Shown here: positions 32,345 through 38,693 of the stretch, piece after piece
Numbering within the stretch: position 1 is the first letter of the stretch
Layout: each line of letters starts with the position of its first letter
Assembly (NCBI RefSeq): GCF_029960785.1
Contig: NZ_JASBQE010000107.1
Coordinates: forward strand, 1 to 38,693
DNA length: 38,693 nt
Direction: 5' to 3'
From: Polyangium sp. 15x6
GTDB taxonomy: Bacteria; Myxococcota_A; Polyangia; Polyangiales; Polyangiaceae
The notes under the pieces: generated by a model
The model's input: only the letters and a program-made list of their open reading frames with translations
What the model was told of the DNA's origin: nothing
The model's database searches: none
Made by a program: the position numbers and the translations under genes

Positions 32345-33703
32345 ATGAAGCAGATTCGCTCCCCAGAGATCGCGACCAGCGCGTGGTCCCTCGGGTTCGT
32401 CGGCATGACGATGAGCCTGGTCGTCGGTCTCGTTTCCGTCGGATGCGGGCGGAAGACGGAAGGCGGCTCCACGCCGGCCCCGAGCGCTTCGGTCGCGCCG
32501 AGCGCGTCGGCCGCGACGAGCGCCGCCGCGGATCCGCCCGCGACCTCGGCGAGCGCGGTTCAAGCGCCGCCTCCCGCGAGCGAGCCCGTGGGCTCCGGTG
32601 TGTCCTCGTTCGTCGCGGCCGCGCAGACCGAGGCGTGCAAGGTACAGACCGGGGAGATCGCGACGTACTTGCAACGCGGCGAGGTGACGGCCGCAGGGCA
32701 AGAGGGAGCGATCGCCGCCGCGTGGCTCATCAAGCTCGCCGCGAACAAGCCGGGCGCGCAGCTCGCCTTCGCAGGGTTCGCCCTCGACGCGAAGCAGGTG
32801 GCGCGGGCGCGCGGCATCGGGACGGCGAACGAGACGGCGCCGCGGATGTTCGCGAACGGCGCGGGCTGGACGCTCGTGTGGTTCGACGCCGACGGCCTCG
32901 CGTACACGAAGCCGCGCTGGGAGACGTCGCCCGCGCCCGTGATCGAGCACCTCAGCACGGTGAACGCCGCGAACGCGGACGACGTGGCGCTCGCCGCGAC
33001 GCCCGCAGGAGCGATCGTCGCGGTGGCGCCGTTCAACATGGAGAAGGCGCAACTCGGGTTGTTCCAGTTCGCCCCGACGGACGCAGCCGCGCCGGCCGTG
33101 CAGGCGCTCGGCGCGACGCACCACGCCCACGAGCCGCGCAGGCCCGCCGTCGCCGCGGATGGAACCGGTTACACGCTCGCCTGGCACGAGGGAGACGGGC
33201 GGATCGTCGTCTCGCGCTTCGATCTCGCGGGCAAGGAGATCGACGAGGCCCACACCCTCGCTGCAGTCCCGCCGGCCGGCGCGCCCGCGCGCGAACGCGT
33301 GAACCTCGTGGCCACGACGAAAGGCGCGATGGCCGTGTGGATCGAGGGCGACAAGATCCTCGCGCGCGCGGTCGACGCGGCTGCGCGCCCCGGCGAAAAG
33401 ACGTGGCTGGTCGGGCGCGGTCGGGCCCCGGCGCTCGCGCCGATTGGCGACGGCGCGCTCGTCGTGTTCCTCGGTCAAGAGGGCGGCAAGGACGATCAGG
33501 TCCTCGCGGTGAAGCTCTCGGAGAGCGGGGAGCCGTCGGCCACGGGCATGCGGGTCAGCGACGGGACGGGCGCGGTGAAGGATCCGGCTGCCGTCACGCC
33601 CGCCGGCCCGCGCATGGGCTTCCTGTGGGCCGAGCCCATGAGCGGCGGCGTGAGCACGAAGCGCGCGGTGCTGCGCACGCTCGAGTCGAGCTGCATCCCC
33701 TGA
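32345..33703 (+). CDS. Lipoprotein with Ala/Ser/Pro linker and propeller-like domain
   Basis: A 452-residue lipoprotein I cannot assign to a named family. The signal ends LVSVGC (lipid Cys34), followed by about 60 residues of Ala/Ser/Pro-rich linker. The globular part has repeating strand patterns (GAGWTLVWFDADGLAYT; GAIVAVAPFNM; GTGYTLAWHEGDGRIVVSRFD; GAMAVWIEGDKILARAVD; GALVVFLGQEGGKDD) suggestive of beta-propeller blades. The start is placed at ATG 32345; ATG 32405 would also give a short signal, and the frame opens upstream at 32264 with unlikely sequence. It is a single gene downstream of the tRNA and converges on the ATPase-like gene with 89 bp between. Confidence 0.75.
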   Translation: MKQIRSPEIATSAWSLGFVGMTMSLVVGLVSVGCGRKTEGGSTPAPSASVAPSASAATSAAADPPATSASAVQAPPPASEPVGSGVSSFVAAAQTEACKVQTGEIATYLQRGEVTAAGQEGAIAAAWLIKLAANKPGAQLAFAGFALDAKQVARARGIGTANETAPRMFANGAGWTLVWFDADGLAYTKPRWETSPAPVIEHLSTVNAANADDVALAATPAGAIVAVAPFNMEKAQLGLFQFAPTDAAAPAVQALGATHHAHEPRRPAVAADGTGYTLAWHEGDGRIVVSRFDLAGKEIDEAHTLAAVPPAGAPARERVNLVATTKGAMAVWIEGDKILARAVDAAARPGEKTWLVGRGRAPALAPIGDGALVVFLGQEGGKDDQVLAVKLSESGEPSATGMRVSDGTGAVKDPAAVTPAGPRMGFLWAEPMSGGVSTKRAVLRTLESSCIP

Positions 33704-33792
33704 GCGCGGCAGAACGTGTCGTTCGAGCGCACGCGCGTGCGCGGGCCCTGCTCGCGCGGGTGACGAGCGCTCGGCCGCGTCGACGTGCGTGA

Positions 33793-34971
33793 TCAGGACG
33801 CGAGGAACGCCGACAGCTTGCCGCCGGCCGCGACGTGGGCCTGCGCGGCGCCGAGCTCGCTGAAGTCGAGGCCGCGCACGGAGAGATCACGATACCGGTT
33901 CGTCTCGACGAGCCGGAGCTCTTCGGGGCGCGCCCAGTCGACCACGTGCGGCGACTTCGTCGAGACGATGATCTGCCGGTGATCGGCGCAAGCCTCGATC
34001 ACGTCGAGCAGCTCGCCGATCTTGCCGGGGACCGCGGAGACCTCGGGCTCCTCGAGGAGCAGCGCCGTCGACTCCGGATCCACGAGCGCGACGAGCAGCT
34101 CGAGCCGGCGGATCACGGTGTCGGACAGGCGTCCGAAATCCACGCCCTCGAACGTGATGCTGGCGCGGTCCTGCGGCGCGACGTCCGCGCGCGCGGACGG
34201 GTCGCGCGTGATCTGCACCGCGAGCTCGCCCGGCGCGCCGATGCGCTGGCAGAGTTCGACGACCTTGTTGTACCGCTCGCGGTAGAGCTCGAACCAGATG
34301 ACGAGCGTCGACGCGAGCGAGAGCAGGCGCGCGTCGAGGCCACGCGAGGTCCAGAGGACGCCCGATCGACCCGTGAGCGTGACGCCCGCGCGATCCTCGA
34401 TCGACGGGCGCGAGAGGGCGAGGCCGAGCCAGCGGATGCCTTCGAGGTAGGCGCGGATGCGGCGCGCGTCCTCGGGCACGCGATCGGCCGACTCGCCCGC
34501 GAGCGCGAGCGCGCCGACACCCGAGGGGAGCGAGATGCGGCTGCCGTCGCCGAAGACGGCGCGCCGATCGCGCACCGTCCAGAGATCCACGTTCGCATTG
34601 TCGGTGCGGGCCGCGTGTTCTTCCCAGCGCATCGAGGGCGGGAAGGGTTCGTCGTCGTCTTCGAGATCGTGGAAACGGCGATCGTAGGCGTAGACGAGGT
34701 GCTCGCCGGCGTCGCCCTCGAACTCGCAGCGGAAATGGCGAGGTTTTTCCGGGTCGCTCAGCGCGTGGACGGCGATGTGCGCGCCTTCGGCGATGCCCTG
34801 GACGAGCAAGGACGCGAGGGACCCGCCCTTCGCGTGGAGCACGGTGCGGCGCGCGCCGATGGAGAGCTCGATCGTGCTGCTCCCGAGCGCCTGGTAGTCA
34901 CCGATCGTCACGGACACGAGCCGGGCGGCCGAGGCTCGGGGAAAGACGGAGGAGCGGGCCGGTTCGATCAT
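33793..34971 (-). CDS. RecF/OLD-like ATPase homologue lacking a Walker A motif
   Basis: A 392-residue protein laid out like SMC/RecF/OLD-type ABC ATPases. Where GxxGxGKS should be (residues 44-55) it has VLHAKGGSLASL, with no GK[ST]. Later features look intact: a signature-like FGRLSDTVIRRLELLVAL, Walker B LLLEEPE (304-310, Glu307/Glu308) and a switch region IIVSTKSPHVVDW with His342. No C-terminal TOPRIM motif is evident. It may bind without hydrolysing ATP, or not bind nucleotide at all. The start is ATG 34971 with AGGAGG and AAGG upstream; an earlier GTG/ATG frame reaches 35028. No nuclease or helicase partner adjoins it. Confidence 0.78.
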   Translation of the reverse strand: MIEPARSSVFPRASAARLVSVTIGDYQALGSSTIELSIGARRTVLHAKGGSLASLLVQGIAEGAHIAVHALSDPEKPRHFRCEFEGDAGEHLVYAYDRRFHDLEDDDEPFPPSMRWEEHAARTDNANVDLWTVRDRRAVFGDGSRISLPSGVGALALAGESADRVPEDARRIRAYLEGIRWLGLALSRPSIEDRAGVTLTGRSGVLWTSRGLDARLLSLASTLVIWFELYRERYNKVVELCQRIGAPGELAVQITRDPSARADVAPQDRASITFEGVDFGRLSDTVIRRLELLVALVDPESTALLLEEPEVSAVPGKIGELLDVIEACADHRQIIVSTKSPHVVDWARPEELRLVETNRYRDLSVRGLDFSELGAAQAHVAAGGKLSAFLAS

Positions 34972-35086
34972 GAGAGGGCACCTTCCTCCTACCACGCTGC
35001 GCGGGGGTATGGCGTATCCCTTCTGCACGGGCGGGACGCTTCATTCCGTCCATCCTTGGTTTGCGAGCGTAAGCGAGATTAGGCGC

Positions 35087-35092
35087 TAGAAT
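35087..35092 (+). promoter_or_regulatory. Candidate -10 box for a leaderless transcript
   Basis: TAGAAT (five of six to TATAAT) ends 6 nt before the GTG at 35099, so initiation at the usual distance would fall on the start codon itself. No Shine-Dalgarno site precedes the GTG. TTGCGA at 35061 is too far (20 nt) to be an ideal -35. Confidence 0.45.
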
Positions 35093-35098
35093 TCGTGG

Positions 35099-36037
35099 GT
35101 GAGCGAGGCCATTTCCCCGAGGTCCGCGCTTTCGCGCGTCGCCCGAGCCGAGGGCCCGACGGAGCTCCCTCCGCTCTCGGACCCGTACCTGCGGGGGCCC
35201 AGGCCGCCCCAAAAAAAGCCCCTCTCGACGCTGGCCCTGACGTCGATCCTGGCGCCGTTCGTGGGCGGACCGCTGGGCTCGGTCGCCGCCATCGTCTTCG
35301 GCTGGGCCGCGCGGCGAGAGCACGCCGGCGTGGGCGCCGAGCGCCGCGGGTACGTCCTGGCAACGCTGGGAATGGGGCTCGGGATTTGCCTGACGGTCGC
35401 CTGGGGCGCGGCCATCGCATTTGGCGTGTGGACGATGGAGCGGCGCGACGAGGCGCAGCTCGCGTCGATCGCCAACGTCGTGACGGTCGGGGACACCGCC
35501 ACGCCGCCCGAGGGAACGGTGGACACCACGGATCCCGCGTCGCCGCCTTCCAAGGCCGTGCCGGTTTTCCAGAAAGAGACGATGGTCCGCAAGGAGGGCA
35601 CGGTCACGGTCGTGGACGTCGGCGTGTCGGTGTCGTCGCTCTCGCAGGAGATCGCGAAGCAGCGCGCGGCCGCGGCCGCGGCGGGCGAGACGCTCGTCGT
35701 GATGACGACGAAGAGCGAGTGCATCTCGTGTCGCAGCTTGTCATCGTCGCTCGGGCATTCGCTCATGCAGACGGCGCTCGCGCACGTGCGGCTCGTCCGC
35801 GTGGACATCGACGCGTTCGACGAGGACCTGACGGGGCTCAAGATGCCGCACGAGCGTCTGCCGAGCTTTTTCTTGCTCGCGCCGGATCTCTTTCCGCGCG
35901 ACGCGATCGACGGCGGCGAGTGGGACGAGGACGTGCCGACGAACATGGCGCCCGTGCTCGGCGCGTTCGTGCGCGGGAAGTACGAGACGCGGCGGCAGAG
36001 CTTCGAGCCGATTCAAAACGGCGGGATCAAGCTCTGA
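35099..36037 (+). CDS. Membrane thioredoxin-like protein with DUF4190-type N-terminus
   Basis: A 312-residue fusion. Residues about 42-70 (STLALTSILAPFVGGPLGSVAAIVFGWAARREH) and 84-112 form the paired helices of a DUF4190-like domain. After a Thr/Pro-rich linker, residues 165-305 look like a thioredoxin fold: LVVMTTKSECISCRSL with CxxC at Cys208/Cys211, then VRLVRVDIDAF and RLPSFFLL, where the Pro matches the cis-Pro. CISC differs from the usual CGPC. The side of the membrane is ambiguous because the inter-helix loop is positively charged. It may exchange thiols on membrane or envelope proteins. The start is GTG 35099, probably leaderless. Confidence 0.78.
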   Translation: MSEAISPRSALSRVARAEGPTELPPLSDPYLRGPRPPQKKPLSTLALTSILAPFVGGPLGSVAAIVFGWAARREHAGVGAERRGYVLATLGMGLGICLTVAWGAAIAFGVWTMERRDEAQLASIANVVTVGDTATPPEGTVDTTDPASPPSKAVPVFQKETMVRKEGTVTVVDVGVSVSSLSQEIAKQRAAAAAAGETLVVMTTKSECISCRSLSSSLGHSLMQTALAHVRLVRVDIDAFDEDLTGLKMPHERLPSFFLLAPDLFPRDAIDGGEWDEDVPTNMAPVLGAFVRGKYETRRQSFEPIQNGGIKL

Positions 36038-36104
36038 GGGAGAGGCGCGTCGAGGGCTCGGATCTCGGGCGCGGCGCGGCCTTCCGCTGCTAGGATGCGC
36101 GGTC

Positions 36105-36380
36105 ATGAAGCGCGCCGGGCAGATCACGATCTTCGTCCTCTGCGTCTTGTTCAGCGTCTCCGCCGCGGTGAACGTGATGGCGGACAACAGCGAGGTCGAG
36201 CGCGCGGCCGCGGCGGTGGCGTGCGGGGAGCAGGGGCCGAACTGTCGCGCGCAGGTGACGCGGCTCGAGCGGACGCCGTTCGGGCAGACGTTCGAGATGG
36301 TGACGCCGAAGCGGACCGTGGACGTGGTCTGCCGGCGCGCGTTCGTGATGGTGGGCGAGCACGCCTGCAAGCTTCGCTGA
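36105..36380 (+). CDS. Small exported or membrane-anchored protein
   Basis: A 91-residue protein of unknown function. A hydrophobic segment (ITIFVLCVLFSVSAAVNVM, about 7-25) ending in VMADNS may be a signal peptide or anchor. The short mature part has four cysteines (VACGEQGPNC, VVCRR, HACKLR) spaced for two disulfides, suggesting an extracytoplasmic location. ATG 36105 is the only reasonable start. Its stop shares a base with the start of the kinase gene (TGATG), so the two are probably cotranslated. Confidence 0.75.
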   Translation: MKRAGQITIFVLCVLFSVSAAVNVMADNSEVERAAAAVACGEQGPNCRAQVTRLERTPFGQTFEMVTPKRTVDVVCRRAFVMVGEHACKLR

Positions 36381-37534
36381 TGGGGAGGCCCGCGCTGCGG
36401 TCTTTGACCGGGCTCGTTTGCCCGCGCTGCCGGGAGCCGAAGCCCGAGGCGACCGAGGGGAGAGCAGTCCCCGTGTTTTGCCCGCGCGACGGGTTTGCGC
36501 TCGTCGCCGCGTCGGTCCTCGCCGACGCAGATGGAGATCCGTTCCTCGGGACGACGATCGCGGGTCGGTACGTGGTGCTCGGTCGGATCGGCGCGGGTTC
36601 GATGGGCGCGGTGTACCGGGCGCGGGACGCGACGCGGGGGCAGGACGTCGCGGTGAAGGTGTTTCGCGGAGATCGAGGGCTCGGCGCGCGGGCGCTTTCG
36701 CGGCTCGATCGAGAGGCGCGGGTCCTCTCGATGTTGCGCTCGCCGCACACGGTGCAGGTGCTCGACGTGGGCGAGATCGTGCAAGGCGGGGAGGACGCGC
36801 TCGTCTCGCCCACGGTGTCGCGGTTCCTCGTGATGGAGATGCTCGAAGGCGAGCCGCTCGGCGTCCGGCTGCGTCGGGAAGGGCGGCTCTCGATCGCGGA
36901 GGCGACGCGGCTCGCGACGCACGCGCTCACGTCGCTGGCCGAGGCGCACGAGAAGGGGATCGTCCACCGGGACCTGAAGCCCGACAACGTGTTCATCGCG
37001 CGCCTCGAAAGCGGCGCCGAGGCGGGAAAGCTGCTCGATTTCGGGCTCGCGGACCTGGGGCTTCGGCCGCGCGATCCAAAAGAGGCGGCGCTCGGGTGGG
37101 GGAGCGGTCCCGTCGGTACGCCGCGGTACATGTCGCCGGAGCAGGCGCTGGGCGAGCCGGTGGATGCGCGGAGCGACCTCTATGCGGTGGGCGCGCTCCT
37201 TTACCAGATGCTCGTGGGCAGGCCCCCGTTCGTCGAGCGGGACGCGGCGCGTGTGATGGCCAAACACGTGCACGAGCCGCCGATCGCGCCCTGCGAGGCG
37301 GCGCCGGAGGCGGGGATCCCGCGGGCCTTGTCGGACCTCGTGGTGCGGGCGCTCTGCAAGCGGCCGGAGGATCGGCCAAAGAGCGCGCGGGCGTTCATCG
37401 CGGCGATCGAGGCGGCGCTCGTCGGAGGGCCCGGGGGCGGCGCGGCGCGGCATGCAGCGGGCGGGCGCGAGGCGACTATACGGCGCCCAGAGAGCCGTGT
37501 ACCTTCGCGCACGGACAACGATGGATCCTCGTGA
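36380..37534 (+). CDS. Hanks-type Ser/Thr protein kinase with N-terminal zinc-ribbon-like segment
   Basis: A 384-residue soluble kinase. An N-terminal Cys segment (Cys14, Cys17, Cys34: CPRC ... FCPRDG) precedes the catalytic domain: glycine loop GAGSMG (71-76), Lys93 in VAVKVF, HRDLKPDN with catalytic Asp198, DFGLAD (Asp220) and the activation-loop end GTPRYMSPEQ, then DARSDLYAVGALLYQML. The C-terminus is a short disordered tail with no transmembrane helix or PASTA repeats, so this kinase is cytoplasmic, unlike PknB-type receptors. The start ATG 36380 overlaps the small protein's stop. The TPR gene begins inside its last codons, suggesting an operon partner or substrate. Confidence 0.93.
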   Translation: MGRPALRSLTGLVCPRCREPKPEATEGRAVPVFCPRDGFALVAASVLADADGDPFLGTTIAGRYVVLGRIGAGSMGAVYRARDATRGQDVAVKVFRGDRGLGARALSRLDREARVLSMLRSPHTVQVLDVGEIVQGGEDALVSPTVSRFLVMEMLEGEPLGVRLRREGRLSIAEATRLATHALTSLAEAHEKGIVHRDLKPDNVFIARLESGAEAGKLLDFGLADLGLRPRDPKEAALGWGSGPVGTPRYMSPEQALGEPVDARSDLYAVGALLYQMLVGRPPFVERDAARVMAKHVHEPPIAPCEAAPEAGIPRALSDLVVRALCKRPEDRPKSARAFIAAIEAALVGGPGGGAARHAAGGREATIRRPESRVPSRTDNDGSS

Positions 37535-38693
37535 AATCGAAATGCTCGTCCAGCGCCTCCTCGCGAACCCCCACGACCAGGAGGCGCTCGCGTACGCGCA
37601 TCGCGCAGGCGCGCAGGACCCTCGCTCGTACGCCATGCTGCTGGAGCGCGTCGGGACGCAGACGCCGGATCCCGCCTACGGCGCCCATTGGCTGAGCGAG
37701 GCCGCGAACGTCTGGCAAGCGGCGTTCGGCGACATGAACAATACCGTGCGCACGCTGTTGCTCGCGGTCGACCGGGATCCGATGCATCGCTCGGCCGAGC
37801 GGCTCGCGCAGCTCTTCCGCGAGAAGGGCGACGTGATGTCGCTCATCCAGCTTTACGAGCGGCAAGCAAAAGGGCTCGCGCCCGCCGCCGCGAAGCCGGA
37901 GGTGCGGACGATGCTCCTCAAGCTTCACGAGGAGCTTGGACGGATGTGGAGCGAGCCGCAGCTCGCGCGCCCCGATCGCGCGGTGGAGAACTGGCGCAAG
38001 GTCGCCGAGCTCGATCCCCGCAACGTGTACGCGATTTACGCGGCGCGCGAGATCCTGAAGTCGCAGCAGCAGTACGCGGAGGCGATTCCGTACTTCGCGA
38101 TGGAGCAGGCCATCGCCGAGGATCCCGAGCGCAAGCTCGCGCTCTATCGAGACGAGGCCGACATCCGCAAGCGCGCGGGTGACATGCCGGGCGCGACGCA
38201 GGCGCTGCGCTCGGCGCGCGCGGTGCGTCCGACCGACGTCGCGCTCACGCAGGAGCTCGGCGTGAGCGTGCTCGAGCGCATCAACGCGGGCGAGAACGTG
38301 CCGCAGCCGGAGCGCGACGAGACCGCCGGTATCTTCGTGCAGCTCGCGGAGACGTACGACGGAGAGTACGGGCTCTCGTACTCGCTGTCGGCGCTCGGCG
38401 CTTCGCCGGGGCACGATCGCGCGATGCAGCTCGCGGATCACTTCGCGGCGCTGCTCGGCCGCACGGGCGAGCTCGGTCCGCAGTACGCGGCGTACCTGAA
38501 GGCAAACCCGAACGGGTTCATGGCGAACGTGGCGCGGATGAAGGCCGGGAGCGCGCAGCCCCCGCCGCCGCCGATGCCCGCCGCGCAAGCCGCGCCGCAG
38601 CCTGCGCCGCCCGCGCAGCCGGTGCAGCCAGTGCAAGCCGCGCCGCCCGCGCAGCCCGCGTCCGTCGCGCAGCCCTCGCAGCCCCCCGCGGCC
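37521..38693 (+). CDS. TPR-repeat protein, 3' end outside window
   Basis: The frame is open from ATG 37521 to the right edge (391 codons). Helical tetratricopeptide-like repeats fill residues 1-340 (for example ALAYAHRAGAQDPRSYAMLLE; WRKVAELDPRNVYAIYAAREIL; YAEAIPYFAMEQAIAEDPERK; AGDMPGATQALRSARAVRPTD). A Pro/Ala/Gln-rich linker follows and runs off the window, so a further domain may exist. There is no signal peptide. The start overlaps the kinase gene by 14 bp without a clear ribosome site, consistent with translational coupling. It may scaffold or be a target of the kinase; that is inference from position. Confidence 0.85.
   Translation, partial: MDPREIEMLVQRLLANPHDQEALAYAHRAGAQDPRSYAMLLERVGTQTPDPAYGAHWLSEAANVWQAAFGDMNNTVRTLLLAVDRDPMHRSAERLAQLFREKGDVMSLIQLYERQAKGLAPAAAKPEVRTMLLKLHEELGRMWSEPQLARPDRAVENWRKVAELDPRNVYAIYAAREILKSQQQYAEAIPYFAMEQAIAEDPERKLALYRDEADIRKRAGDMPGATQALRSARAVRPTDVALTQELGVSVLERINAGENVPQPERDETAGIFVQLAETYDGEYGLSYSLSALGASPGHDRAMQLADHFAALLGRTGELGPQYAAYLKANPNGFMANVARMKAGSAQPPPPPMPAAQAAPQPAPPAQPVQPVQAAPPAQPASVAQPSQPPAA

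Noticed and set aside
33727-33742. Perfect 16-bp GC palindrome between convergent genes as a terminator
   Set aside because: No loop or T tract follows on either strand; alternating GC/AC sequence can form such palindromes by chance.

Overview
This is about 38.7 kb of very GC-rich DNA with dense, often overlapping genes and frequent GTG/TTG starts. It looks like chromosome from a large-genome myxobacterium, most likely of the Polyangium/Sorangium group. The gene content supports this: a Hanks-type Ser/Thr kinase, many Ala/Pro/Ser-rich lipoproteins, a short PilZ protein, an ECF sigma factor with a FecR-type partner, and a type III polyketide synthase. The assignment rests on gene content and composition only. 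I see no insertion sequence, integrase, prophage or CRISPR array.

Layout. 1-2078: 3' part of a large coiled-coil protein. 2100-3406 (-): nucleoside-salvage operon (purine nucleoside phosphorylase, cytidine deaminase) behind a LacI/PurR-like palindrome. 3610-4019 (+): small basic protein and a strong terminator. 4221-6247 (+): ECF sigma factor and membrane FecR-type anti-sigma. 6306-6629 (-): PilZ protein. 6687-8639 (+): unknown membrane protein and a nucleotidyltransferase-fold protein. 8841-12207 (+): VWA lipoprotein and epoxide hydrolase. 12208-14282 (-): GMC oxidoreductase with a small partner. 14418-14993 (-): Cys-rich lipoprotein with tandem repeats, with its own terminator. 15395-18518 (+): response regulator, histidine kinase and enolase-superfamily epimerase, closely coupled. 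18508-19794 (-): zinc-ribbon multi-pass protein with a GIDE-like C-terminus.

19941-20636 (+) encodes an acetoacetate-decarboxylase-like protein. It converges on a four-gene minus-strand operon (23529-20671): a small conserved-looking protein, an RppA-type tetrahydroxynaphthalene synthase, an aldo/keto reductase and an NTF2-fold protein. The last three have the classes expected of a polyketide synthase, reductase and dehydratase, which resembles the logic of fungal DHN-melanin synthesis. This is the most attractive candidate for an undescribed pathway here.

28947-24210 (-) is a second four-gene cluster: a PhnD-like periplasmic binding protein, a TPR lipoprotein, a 12-TM RND/MMPL transporter and a dienelactone hydrolase, closed by a terminator. 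It looks like an envelope transport or trafficking unit. 31752-29087 (-): stand-alone receiver domain coupled to a glycogen-debranching-type glycosidase. 32122-32204 (+): tRNA-Leu(CAG) with a recognisable promoter. 32345-33703 (+): lipoprotein. 33793-34971 (-): ATPase-like protein without a Walker A motif. 35099-38693 (+): membrane thioredoxin-like protein, small exported protein, zinc-ribbon Ser/Thr kinase, and a TPR protein cut by the right edge.
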